Assembly (NCBI RefSeq): GCF_014898055.3
Contig: NW_026555331.1
Coordinates: 94,262,684 to 94,326,683 of the forward strand
Source of the DNA: Talpa occidentalis
Lineage: Eukaryota > Chordata > Mammalia > Eulipotyphla > Talpidae
Length of the DNA stretch: 64,000 nucleotides
Direction: 5' to 3'
A program made the position numbers and the translations under genes. Position 1 is the stretch's first letter. Each line of letters opens with the position of its first letter. This document shows positions 37,059-46,882 of the stretch, one piece after another. The notes under the pieces were generated by a model. The model saw only the letters and a list, made by a program, of their open reading frames with translations, searched no databases and was not told the DNA's origin.

Positions 37059-38130
37059 GTGGGAACTAGCAAGAACAAGGACTGTAATTCAGGATTTCAA
37101 AGATGAGAGAAGTTCCAGGTAATATAAAGATCCAGAGTCACTGACCTATGGATCTATGTAATAATACGTAGAATGAACAACAAAATAAGGTGATTAAGAA
37201 ATTTCTGCAGGGTAGTAATTTACTTTTCACCTACATATTTTAGCCAATCATACTAATAACAGGAAATATAAAGGAAAATGGACATCCAGATTTCTAAACA
37301 TGAATAAATAATCAAGATGATAAATGATGATAAGGATGTAAGTGCTTACATTATAAAAGGCAAAACAAGATAAAATAATTCATTTTGGATAAACTCCATG
37401 CCACATCCCTAGCAGTTGAAGGCAGTCTCACATTGATAATACATTGATATTGCAAACACATGACCATCAATTTGCCCTCCAATATTTCCCAAACCTAGTA
37501 CAGAAACCTGGTTAAAAAGTTATCCAATCCAAAACTGTTCAAACTCTTCTATGTTGTTCAAATTTTATAAAGAAAATCTAAATTCCCCTTAGCACTACAA
37601 AACATACATATATACAGATCGCTCCTTTCCCCTCTTCCCTCTTTCTTTATAGAGGATGTTATTCCTGGTCAAAGTCAACTCATATTCCATAATCTTCAGT
37701 CCTACTAAATTATACATTCTCAGATATCCATCCAATATATTTCTTTTCTATGTTTTTAATCACTCTCAACCTCTCAGATTTATATATATATATATATATA
37801 TATAAATGTTTATATATAAACATACTGGATCTAGATTTTGAGCTGCTCAAAAATCACTCTTAGAAAAATAAAGCTTCTATAAAACTTCCATAAAACTTCA
37901 ATGATTCTCCAGAAACAGTTAGATCTTTCTTCAAACCTTCAGAGGAAAACTATCTCCATTTCCTTAGTTACTACTCACTGCTTATTAGTACATTTTCATC
38001 TTGGTTTCACTCCAATCACACAAACAAAACATGTTTAGTTAAGATCACCAATAATCCCCCTTTTTCCTGAGCCAATGGACATTTTCATTCCTTATCACAG
38101 TTAACCTTGAAGCACTATCTGGCAGATGAT
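37059..38130. other. AT-rich sequence without a gene
   Basis: It contains a (TA)n run at about 37778-37803 with a short inverted TATATAAA flank. No exon or transposon is recognised. Confidence 0.45.
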
Positions 38131-38142
38131 TACTTTTTCTTC

Positions 38143-38452
38143 TTTTTTTTTTTCTTAATAAGTGCAGTTTTTTTTTTTTTTTTAAAGATTTATTTATTTA
38201 TTGATACAAGCACTGGGTACAGTCGGAAGCGCGGGAGGGTGAGAGAATTCACCAGAGCCAGAGCGGGGAGCAGAGCAGGCAGAAGGACCGAAGCACACTG
38301 CTGAGGGGAGCAGCGGGCGGCAGGAGAGGTCTGCGCGCCATGTGGGACCCTCCTCCTGTGGCCGGGGAGCAGCCAGGGATCGAACCAGCGCTGCAGAGGC
38401 TGCGGGCAGCTTCGCAGCCCAGCGCTCAACCACTGAGCCACCGGGAAGGCCC
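38143..38452 (-). mobile_element. tRNA-derived SINE, B-type, minus strand, very intact
   Basis: An exact TSD, TACTTTTTCTTC, lies at 38131-38142 and 38453-38464. CpG sites are largely preserved (GAAGCGCGGGAGGG, GTCTGCGCGCCATG), which marks it among the youngest copies here. The tail is split: two T-runs separated by about 14 bp (CTTAATAAGTGCAG), suggesting a tail interruption. Minus-strand box B is GGTTCGATCCC. Confidence 0.96.
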
Positions 38453-38464
38453 TACTTTTTCTTC

Positions 38465-38819
38465 ATTATAGGATGTTTTTCCTTGATCTTTGTAATACCA
38501 CAGATTTCTGTTACCATTTTACTCCTTACTTTCATTATTTATAAATCCATGTACTCCAATACATTCTAAATATACTGCAATTCACTAAGATTTTTTCTTA
38601 CCATTATCTTCTTTCTTATACTACATTTTCCCCCTAGAAATTCTTATTTATTCTATCCATACCACCAAATTTATGTATCTCTTTCTCAGATTGCTGCTCT
38701 CATTTCTCAATTCATCTAACCTAAAATTCACTCAACAGTTATGCAGGAGTGAATGAAAATTATGCTTTCACATGAGAGTGAAAAATTAATGATCCCTCCA
38801 TATATCTTTGTAAGTGCTT
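38465..38819. other. AT-rich spacer without a gene
   Basis: Between two minus-strand SINEs. Nothing recognised. Confidence 0.45.
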
Positions 38820-38833
38820 TTATTGACTTTTTA

Positions 38834-39097
38834 TTTTTTTAATTCATTTATTTACACATATAAGAACTGGGGTGTAGGCCAGAAGTGTGGGGAGTGAAAG
38901 GACCCACCAGAGACAGAGTAGGGAGCAGACCTGGCAGATTGCCTGAAATACACAGCTGAGGGGAGCAGCAGGGAGACAGGACAGGTCTGCTGCACCATGT
39001 GGGTGCTCCCTGGCCTGTGGGGGATCAAATTTATGCTGCAGTGGCTGGTGAGAGTTTCACAGAGCTGTCTTTAACTCCTGAGCCACCAGGCAGGCCC
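38834..39097 (-). mobile_element. tRNA-derived SINE, A-type, minus strand
   Basis: A diverged TSD, TTATTGACTTTTTA / TTATTGTCCTTTTA, lies at about 38820-38833 and 39098-39111. The right end is GAGCCACCAGGCAGGCCC. The insert has lost most CpGs and has a slightly altered box B. Confidence 0.92.
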
Positions 39098-39111
39098 TTA
39101 TTGTCCTTTTA

Positions 39112-40733
39112 AATTCCTGCTTACCCCTCAAGACCTAACTCAAATTTTAAGGTATGTGATTTCTTTCTTAGTCTTTTACTCACCTTATCTCCTATAGAAA
39201 CCTACTTTATGCTTCTACCACTGCACTTAACACATGGTGTTATAATTTCTATGTCTGTGCATCTTCCTCCAGCCTCCAATTTAGAAGTTTAATGTCAGAG
39301 CCAAGTTTTATTTGGATTTTTTTTTTCTCCAAGACTTACTACTCTGATGCATGGTAGATGCTTAGACAATTTTTAAATTAATAATTGCACACCAATAGAC
39401 AAATTAAGCGTGCTCTTGGGTTTTCAGTGATATTAATAGATGCTCCCAGAAGGAAGGATTCTGTGATTAAATAAGGTCAGAGAAGTTTGTACTACTAAAT
39501 CCCACTCCTAGAGATCCTAATACACACTTACTTCTGAAGAAAAGTCCTCAAAATAGAAAACTATTTAATTTTGTTTAATGTTTAGATAGGGAAAGATTTG
39601 TCTCCCTTTTTTTCCTTTTAATGCACATATTAGCATTCATCATCTCCTGAGTTCTTAACACAATTTGGATTTTAACTCATTAGGATCAGCAGAATAGCTC
39701 TTAAAGAATTAAAATATATAGCACATTGTTTTTATTCAGGATGTTCTCTGTGGTAAGATATAGGTGCTAATTCATCCAATATAGCTTTGACACTCCCTAG
39801 TGAAGAAAAAAATTTGGTCAATATAATACTGCCATGTTATTGACATATACATAAACAATTTCTTATTGTTTTTGATTTGACTAAATTACTAATTGCAAGA
39901 ATTAATGTATATTGCTCAACCATAAAAATAACAATTATTATTACAACCACATTGAAACCATGGTATTGTTTTGCTTTGTTTCAAAGTAGTCTTACAAAGA
40001 TTACATCGTTACCTAAACACCACATGTACTACTAAGCCCTTATGCAGATAGCTTGAGTGACAGAAGATTTAATATCTCTAAAACAAAATTTCCACTTGAA
40101 GCTCAAAAACCTTGTACTTTACTTGCACCATATGATATCCAGTACAATTTGGGTGGAATGCATTGAAAACCAGAAATCCAAAATGAAGCAAAAGTCCTCC
40201 CCTGAAAAACATTTATACTATGCTTTCTTCACTGTTTGACAGGGAAAGCGCCTCTGTTTACCAAATAAAAAGTACCAGACATATGGAGTGGCAAATAGCG
40301 TTATATAACAATAAAGCAATAAAGCACTCATCCTGATAATCAGAACTCTTATTAAGAACAACAGTACAAAGTGACTCATCAGCTTGTATGCTCTCTCTTG
40401 ATTCTAGTAATTTGGGACAAGTGTGGGAAAGTTACAAGTTGTTTATGTGCAACCCAAAATGACAGGCGAGAGAAGTTACTAAGCAACATTAAGTACTTGC
40501 ATTTTTCTAATCTTAAAAGGCTGCCACGAGTTGAATAATCCTACAATATACAGGTAAAGGGAAAAAGCAATGTGGGAGTCGATGTTTTTGATTGAATGAA
40601 AAGGTACTCAGTAATTCTAAAATTCTATTCACCCTGAGTTCATCTGTCTTGGTCTTAAGGATCATTTCAGGTGTACAATACTTATCTAATCTGTCAACAA
40701 CAGAAACCTGTTCTATAATGAATAAAAACTTAA
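39112..40733. other. AT-rich unique sequence without a gene
   Basis: No exon, RNA gene or transposon recognised; frames are at most about 80 codons and motif-free. Confidence 0.45.
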
Positions 40734-40734
40734 T

Positions 40735-41014
40735 GGGGGGGCTTCTCCCCAGTGGCATAAGGGTTAAGTCTCATTGTTATCATGCTATCACCTCTGTTTC
40801 CTGAGTTTGATCCCCAAACAGGGAGCTAACCCACATATGGTACAGCAGACCTCTCCTGTCTCACCCGCTGCTGCCCTTGGCAGTGTATTTCAGTAGATCT
40901 GCCTGTTCTGCTTCCCACTCTCTCTGGTGAATCCTCTCACCCCTGAACCTCTGGACAATGCTTCAGATCTTAAGTATAAATAAATAAATAAATCTCTAAA
41001 AAATAAAAAAAAAA
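40735..41014 (+). mobile_element. tRNA-derived SINE, A-type, plus strand
   Basis: The head is GGGGGGCTTCTCCCCAGTGG, a decayed version of the usual start. The tail is AAATAAATAAATAAATC then mixed A. TSD uncertain (AAAAACTTAA-like versus AAAAACACTTAGG). The box B region has become AGTTTGATCCCC. Confidence 0.88.
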
Positions 41015-41431
41015 AACACTTAGGATCTTTGGTCTTCTCTATCTGAGCTCATTAATTCTCTCATCACGCTTATTACAAATAACCATAAAACATGTACTTT
41101 AGGTAAAACATATTGCTTTAACATTTATCTATTAATGTGTGTTTGCCTCTGTTTTTCTCTTTCCCTGCAGTATAGCCCTCGGTACTACAGAAAGTTTTAT
41201 TTTATTGTTCTCTTTCTTCTCTATGTCAGATAGACTTCATGACATAAAAAACTGAAGGCTAAAAAGATTGCAGATTCTCAGTGTTAGTAATTGTTGCTAA
41301 AAGTGATATCTTCAATAACTGTGTCCTTTTACATGAACTTCAAACTTTTCTTAAGTAGCTGAGAATTACTTAGTATCTCTTAAAGACATGCAAGGACAGT
41401 CAGGGAAGCAAAAATTTCTTAGCCCTTAGAC
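41015..41431. other. Unique sequence without a gene
   Basis: Nothing recognised between the SINE and an L1 3' end. Confidence 0.45.
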
Positions 41432-41870
41432 AAGTGCATCAGAAAGATGTGGTATACACACACAATGGAACACCACTCACCTATAAAAGAAATAAAAAAA
41501 GATAAACGCCTTCCACTTGCAATGGGAGGAACTGAAGAGGCTTATACTAAAGCAAAATAAGTCAGAAAGAGAAAGGCAAGTACCACATGGTGTCACTTAT
41601 ACATAGAATAGAAAATAATGTGGAGAAACAAAACAAAGAATCAGATGAAACCAAACTAATAACAATCCCTAGAAATTTAACCAAAGAGCTGAGGCTGGGC
41701 GCAAGGCAGAAGCGGGAGAAGAGAGGTCAAAGTGGGGTGTTCAGTGGACTATGAAAGAGGAATATGATGTGTTTTGTGGCACCCAAAGGGGGAGATCTTA
41801 TACCTCTAAATCACAAACTACATTGTAAAACAATGTTATCTCAATAACAATAAATACATCATACATGAAT
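41432..41870 (+). mobile_element. 5'-truncated L1, 3' end only, plus strand
   Basis: It starts near the ORF2 3' end (GATGTGGTATACACACACAA, then GGAACACCACTCACC), continues through AAATAAGTCAGAAAGAGAAAGG and a 3' UTR that includes GTTTTGTGGCACCCAAAGGG and ends in AACAATGTTATCTCAATAAC. L1 supplies the reverse transcriptase that mobilises SINEs. This copy lacks the 5' UTR, ORF1 and nearly all of ORF2, so it is dead. Confidence 0.85.
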
Positions 41871-42528
41871 AAACTAATGGCAAAGTTCTGCAGAAAAGAA
41901 AAGAATTCCTTACTTTTTTTCCATTAAGGGACCAGCGAAGGGATTCCTTAGTTAAAAGCCCAAGAAATATTTTGTTACAGTCTCTGTCTCAGTAAAACAA
42001 GTTACAGAATAAACCACAAACTCATCTCTTGTGCTTAAATTTCTGTTTCCAGGTCAAGGATCCTGTAATGAGTTTCTAGAACATCTCTGTTCTGCCTTCT
42101 TTCCAGTTCATATAATTCAGAAAGAGTTGATCTAGGTAATAACAGATTTCCTCACAGAAGAGGCCAGTTTCCCATTCTGGCTAGGTACACAAAGCAAAGT
42201 AGTCATTATAGATTAAAACACAATAATGGATGATAGCTGTGGCTATGTTTAAATAATGTCATAGGAAGAAAAATGAGGACCCTCCCAAGATGGTTTTCTG
42301 TAAAGTGAAAGGAATTAAAATTTCTCAGAGTTGATTGTGTGCCAACCACTCTCTTGTGGATATTTAAATATGTTACCTAATTTGTGATTTTATCAGTTAC
42401 CACTTTTTGTAATTCAATTTCCCCTTTTTGTTAAATAATAAGTAAAGAAGACCCTTTAATGAGAGTGTTTATAACAGTAATAGAGATTATGTCTCATATT
42501 TTTGTTCACATAAATCTAAAATAAAAAC
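41871..42528. other. Unique sequence without a gene
   Basis: AT-rich; nothing recognised. Confidence 0.45.
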
Positions 42529-42537
42529 TGTGTGTAG

Positions 42538-42804
42538 GACCTCCCTGGTGGCGCAAGGGGTTAAGTAACACCCTATGAAGCAATCCGCAGCCTTTGCAGC
42601 ATGAGTTCGATCTCCGGCTGGCCAGGGAGCAACCCACATGGCACAGCAGACCTCTCCTGACTTGCCCGCTGCTCCCCTCAGCAGTGTACGTCAGACAATC
42701 GGCCTGTTCTGTTCCCCACTCTGTCTCCGGTGAACCTTCTCACTGCCCTGCATCTCTTGCCTGTACCCCAGCTCTTGTATGCATAAATAAATATTTAAAA
42801 AAAA
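42538..42804 (+). mobile_element. tRNA-derived SINE, A-type, plus strand
   Basis: The TSD TGTGTGTAG lies at 42529-42537 and 42805-42813. The head GACCTCCCTGGTGGCGCAAG and box B AGTTCGATCTCC are well preserved. The tail is short (TATGCATAAATAAATATTTA). Confidence 0.94.
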
Positions 42805-42817
42805 TGTGTGTAGATTG

Positions 42818-42935
42818 TTTTATTTATTGTTACTGAAGTGCCATTATTTTATATCCTTGCTAGTGTTTTGACAGTATAGGTCTCCCCCCTTCAGGCGTAG
42901 TCACCATAGCACTCCCACCACATAACACATCATGT
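42818..42935 (-). mobile_element. L1 3' end fragment, minus strand
   Basis: It shares TTTTGACAGTATAGG and CTTCAGGCGTAGTCACC with the copy at 13168-13390 and corresponds to an inverted L1 3' UTR. A 23-T run follows at 42951-42973. Only about 120 bp remain. Confidence 0.55.
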
Positions 42936-43033
42936 ATAGATATCGTTTACTTTTTTTTTTTTTTTTTTTTTTTGCTGTTGATACTTTACACTAATCTGAG
43001 ACAACATTCCATGTAAATAGGAAATAATCAATA

Positions 43034-43306
43034 GGGCCTCCCTGGTGGCACAGGGGTTAAAGACAGCTCTATCAACTATCAGCCACTGCAGCACTAGTAT
43101 GATCCGGCTGGCCAGGGAGCAACCTACATGGTGCAGCAGACCTCTCCTGACTAGCCCTCTGCTCCCCTCTGCGCATTTCAGTAGATCTGCCTGTCCTGCT
43201 CCTCACTCTGTCTCTGGTGAATCCTCTCACCATCCATCCCACCCTCCTGCGCCTCTGGCTTACACCCCAGTTCTTGTATGCATAAATAAATAAATCTTTA
43301 AAAAAA
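43034..43306 (+). mobile_element. tRNA-derived SINE, A-type, plus strand
   Basis: The head GGGCCTCCCTGGTGGCACAG and tail TATGCATAAATAAATAAATC are typical of the A-type. Box B is disrupted by a short deletion (AGTATGATCCGGC). The TSD is not clean (GAAATAATC versus GAAAATAAG). Confidence 0.93.
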
Positions 43307-44439
43307 GAAAATAAGAACTCATATAACGTACATCATTATGTGTCTTTATTCTAAGCCAATTACGTATAGGATTAAATCATGTAATTCTATTAAATGAATT
43401 CAATTTTCATTATCCTAGTTTTACAAAAAGAAATCTGAGGCATAAAATATAAGTTACTTGAGGTAACACAAGTAGTAAAGGTTGGAGACCAGATGATTTG
43501 AATCAACGACTAAGTTTTAACCTATATATTACAGTCCCTAAAAAGGTGATGGTGAAATTCAAATGAACACCTTTACTCATTGACAAATTATATGGAGAGT
43601 CTTTCTTCCATACCTTCATCCACAATTAACAAAAATCACCAAAATATGCTACAAAGTGAAATTACTTAAAGGAAAAGAAGTTATGTCAGAAAGAAAAGCG
43701 CAGCTAACTCAAAGGAACAACTGCATCTTCAATCACTCAGTTGATAGAACCTCGTAGAAATTTTAAATAGCTACTATATGTCTCATCCCATCTCCCCTTC
43801 CCCTCGTTTTAACTGCTTATTTAATAATTGATTCATATGGGTAAGAAAATAAAATAAAATAATATGACCTAAAGTGATACTTCTAGTACAAATGTTACAT
43901 TTGTAAAGCCATATGTGATACCCATCCAGTTTATTTTTTTTAATATTTATATACGTAATGGAAGAAATTTATAAAGTCATTAAAAAAAGCAAAATCCAAG
44001 TTATCCCATACAAATCCTCTTAGGGGAGGTGTCAGTAGAGATTGACTTTCCCACATTATTATCCATTACGTTACTGTTCTCCAGTTATAGTCAAACTTCT
44101 AATGCCTGCCCACAATGTCTGATAAGTGTGAGTTATAACTGAATCAAATTCTTCTCAGGATTTTTCCTCAAAGGATATGAGTTTAAAAAAAAAGTTCAAA
44201 AAAAGCAACCTTTCACAACTTCACTCTATTGTCACACACACAAAAAAAATCTATGCTATACCGTTTCTTATATTATTTGCTTCCCCTGCCCCCCAATGAT
44301 ACATTAATACCAAAAATAAGGTATCAATGAGAATTTCATACTGTGACCAAAAAATAAAGATGCCCTCTGCCTTATTTCAAAATATTGTCCCCTATATTCT
44401 AAATATACAATGCCACATAGAATAGTAAGTATCTAAAAC
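43307..44439. other. Unique sequence with one MIR, no gene
   Basis: Apart from the MIR at 43330-43520 nothing is recognised; no coding frame. Confidence 0.45.
43330..43520 (-). mobile_element. MIR element, minus strand
   Basis: TTTTACAAAAAGAAATCTGA then GGCATAAAATATAAGTTACTT, and a GAGGTAACACAAGTAGTAAAGG block followed by GGAGACCAGATGATTTGAAT, follow the reverse complement of MIR in order. Ancient element. Confidence 0.75.
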
Positions 44440-44474
44440 AGTGCTAAGAGGGGGGACAGGTCATTGTTCGTGGG

Positions 44475-44514
44475 TTCTCACCTGTGTGTTCTCACCTGTG
44501 TTTTCTCACCTGTG
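44475..44514. repeat. Triple 14-bp repeat in the E-type LTR
   Basis: TTCTCACCTGTG starts at 44475, 44489 and 44503, a 14-bp period. On the minus strand each unit reads CACAGGTGAGAA, a match to a 5' splice-site consensus (CAG|GTGAGA) and to the recurrent LTR 3'-end motif found in the B and D LTRs. Confidence 0.9.
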
Positions 44515-45473
44515 GCAACACACCAGACAGGCTCAGGGTACAAAAACAATGGGATTTATTAGCAAAGGGGAGACTGGGGAAAATGAAAAAGTTTCTAAGG
44601 TCAGAAGTGACCAGCTGTTTCACCCCAGAGAGTATCTGCAATGTCCACTACTTCAAATCAAAGGCTATTCATTCAAGATGGTGCTGTCCCATGGAAGAGA
44701 GCTGAAGCTGGTGGAACATTGATAAGCAGTGGCCAAGATGTAATTTGCTGTGGCACCTGGAGTTGATCACAGGTGGGACTGCCAAAGTGATACTGCAGCA
44801 GCCCAAAGCAGCAGTCTGAAGTCTGGCCTGGACAGAGATGAAAGCCAGATCAGACAGTGATGGATTCAACAGCACCAGAGGCAATGTTGGAAGATCAGGA
44901 GCAGTGGACAGCTCTCAAAGGTGGCCATACATAGGTCAGCAGTTCTAGTCACTGGTCAGCAGGCCTGGTCAACACTGGTCACCCAGAAGCCAGTGCCAGA
45001 AATACCAGTGCTATAACTCTTTGTGAGCTGTTGGCATGCACCAGCAGCAAAAGCTCTTTTGGGTACCATGGGCCCAGGATGACAGTGCTCTTTGCAGGCA
45101 ATGTCAGAGTCAGGTACAGTGGCCAGGTCTTTGCAAAGGTCTATATATCTCAAAGTCTACAGAATTCTACAGAGGGTTGGAATTCTGCAGAAGTCTAAAA
45201 GTCTGCAAAAGTCTTGATGTCTCAAACAATCGGTCTCCAAAGAGTCTCCAGCTATTTGGTCAATGCTTCTCTGCTGAAACTGTCCAACAAATCTTCTTCT
45301 GAAGTTGTCTGATGAATAAATCCAAGCTGTCTCCAGCCCTGGCTTATATCCTCTTCAGTGTCCCTAGCTTTCAAGCCTCATTTGACCATTTTCAGTCCTA
45401 GCTGCTTCATGGGTGCTGGCTACTCACCAGATTGCTTCATTTTCAATTATTCTTCAATAGACTCAAAATCTTT

Positions 45474-45787
45474 TTTTTTTTTTTTTAATGTATTTTTTAT
45501 TTATTTATTTGTTTGTTTGTTTGTTTGTTTGTTTGTTTACACATGCACTGGGTACAGTCAGAAGCGCGGGAGGGTGAGAGAATTCACCAGAGCCAGAGCG
45601 GGGAGCAGAGCAGGCAGAAGGACTGAAGCACACTGCTGAGGGGAGCAGCGGGCGGCAGGAGAGGTCTGCGCGCCATGTGGGACCCTCCTCCGATGGCCGG
45701 GGAGCAGCCGGGTATCGAACCAGCGCCGCAGAGGCTGCGGGCAGCTTTGCAACCCAGCGCTCAACCGCTGCGCCACCGGGGAGGCCC
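45474..45787 (-). mobile_element. tRNA-derived SINE, B-type, minus strand, inside the E-type LTR
   Basis: An exact TSD, TAGACTCAAAATCTTT, lies at 45458-45473 and 45788-45803. CpGs are well preserved (GAAGCGCGGGAGGG, GTCTGCGCGCCATG; the right end is GCGCCACCGGGGAGGCC). The tail holds a (GTTT)n expansion at 45508-45539. It splits the E-type element and therefore postdates it. Confidence 0.96.
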
Positions 45788-46581
45788 TAGACTCAAAATC
45801 TTTGAATGGAAATTGTGAATTTTGAAGCTGATTGATCCATTAGAGCTCTAACCTGATTGGTCATTTACAATCCCTGCTGCCCTATTCAAAAATGAAACCT
45901 GGGAGCCTTCACAGATTTGACCAGCACAGAGGTCAGAGCAGCTCCTCTACAGAGCACAATGGGTAGTCACTGCCTGAGAGGGCCTCAGTGAGCAGAAGCC
46001 TCACTGTACTGTGCATGCCTCAGCTGGGCTGGATGTGGTGTTGCAAGGAGCCCTGCAGCAGAGCTGAATGGGTCCCAGTGGTCACAAGGCAAGCCACCGC
46101 TCAGAGCTGGCCATGTTAGCTAGGCGCACCACTGGTTAACCCCACACACACACAGGTTATGCCAGGCCAGGTCAACCTGGTCAGTCAAAGCTCACTATCC
46201 TGAGTGTAACTTACTCTGGAGCAGTGCAAGCAAACCACTGCCAGCCAATGAAACTACTATTGAAGTCCAGGGCCAGTCCACAGGCAGTACACTGAGGAAT
46301 CATCATCACCTACCACTTTTGGTACCCAAAACCCAACACTGGCCTACAGGCTGCACACACTGGGAGCTGGCTTCAATCCCAATAACTGAGGTGGCCCCCA
46401 ACAAAGCCGCCATGTTCCATGCCATGACCCACAGTGGGCATCTTTCCTGCAACATATGTTGGGCAGGGGCCTTGGGCAAAGTCGGCTATGCCCTGTGGCT
46501 CATACCACAGGGACCCTGTCACATATCTACTGAGTGATTCTGTAGTAATTATGAGTCCTACTTATTAAAATATACTATTTT

Positions 46582-46865
46582 GGGCCTCCCTGGTGGTGCA
46601 AGGGTTAAGCACCACACTATGAAGCAATCCTCAGCCTCTGTAGCACAAGTTTGATCCCCGGCTGGCCAGAGAGAAACCCACATAGTGAGGCAGACCTCTC
46701 CGGTCTCGACCGCTGCTCCCCTCAGCAGTGTATTTCGGTCAATATGCCTGTTCTGTTCCCCATTCTGTCTCTGGTAGATCCTCTCATCCCCCACATCTCT
46801 GGCCTGTGCCCCAGCTATTGTATGCATAAATAATCTTTTAAAAAGTAAAAATAAAAAATATATAA
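46582..46865 (+). mobile_element. tRNA-derived SINE, A-type, plus strand
   Basis: The 17-bp TSD TTAAAATATACTATTTT lies at 46565-46581, with a near-identical right copy at about 46866-46882. The head is GGGCCTCCCTGGTGGTGCAA and the tail TATGCATAAATAATC. Confidence 0.95.
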
Positions 46866-46882
46866 ATTAAAATATACTATTT

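Larger units (their letters stand above)
44440..46540 (-). mobile_element. GC-rich LTR-like block, family E, minus strand
   Basis: On the minus strand it carries a TATA box (GATATAAGCC, plus 45341-45351), about 780 nt further an AATAAA signal (plus 44555-44560), then CAGGTGAGAACCCAC near its 3' end and a final ACCTGTCCCCCCTCTTAGCA. This order (U3, TATA, R with poly-A signal, U5) is LTR-like. A B-type SINE (45474-45787) is inserted. Without it the block is about 1.8 kb, long for an LTR, so the right part may be internal or another repeat. The 5' boundary and TSD are unresolved. No retroviral protein frame is seen. Confidence 0.5.

Noticed and set aside
41432..41870. Possible processed pseudogene of a host gene
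   Set aside because: Motif order matches L1 ORF2 end and 3' UTR seen again at 56587 and 58400.
44475..44514. CRISPR-like regularly spaced repeat
   Set aside because: Unit period is 14 bp with no unique spacers and the DNA is mammalian; it is a tandem repeat in an LTR.
44441..44722. Overlapping 93- and 73-codon frames
   Set aside because: Inside the LTR-like E block, antisense to its likely direction of transcription.
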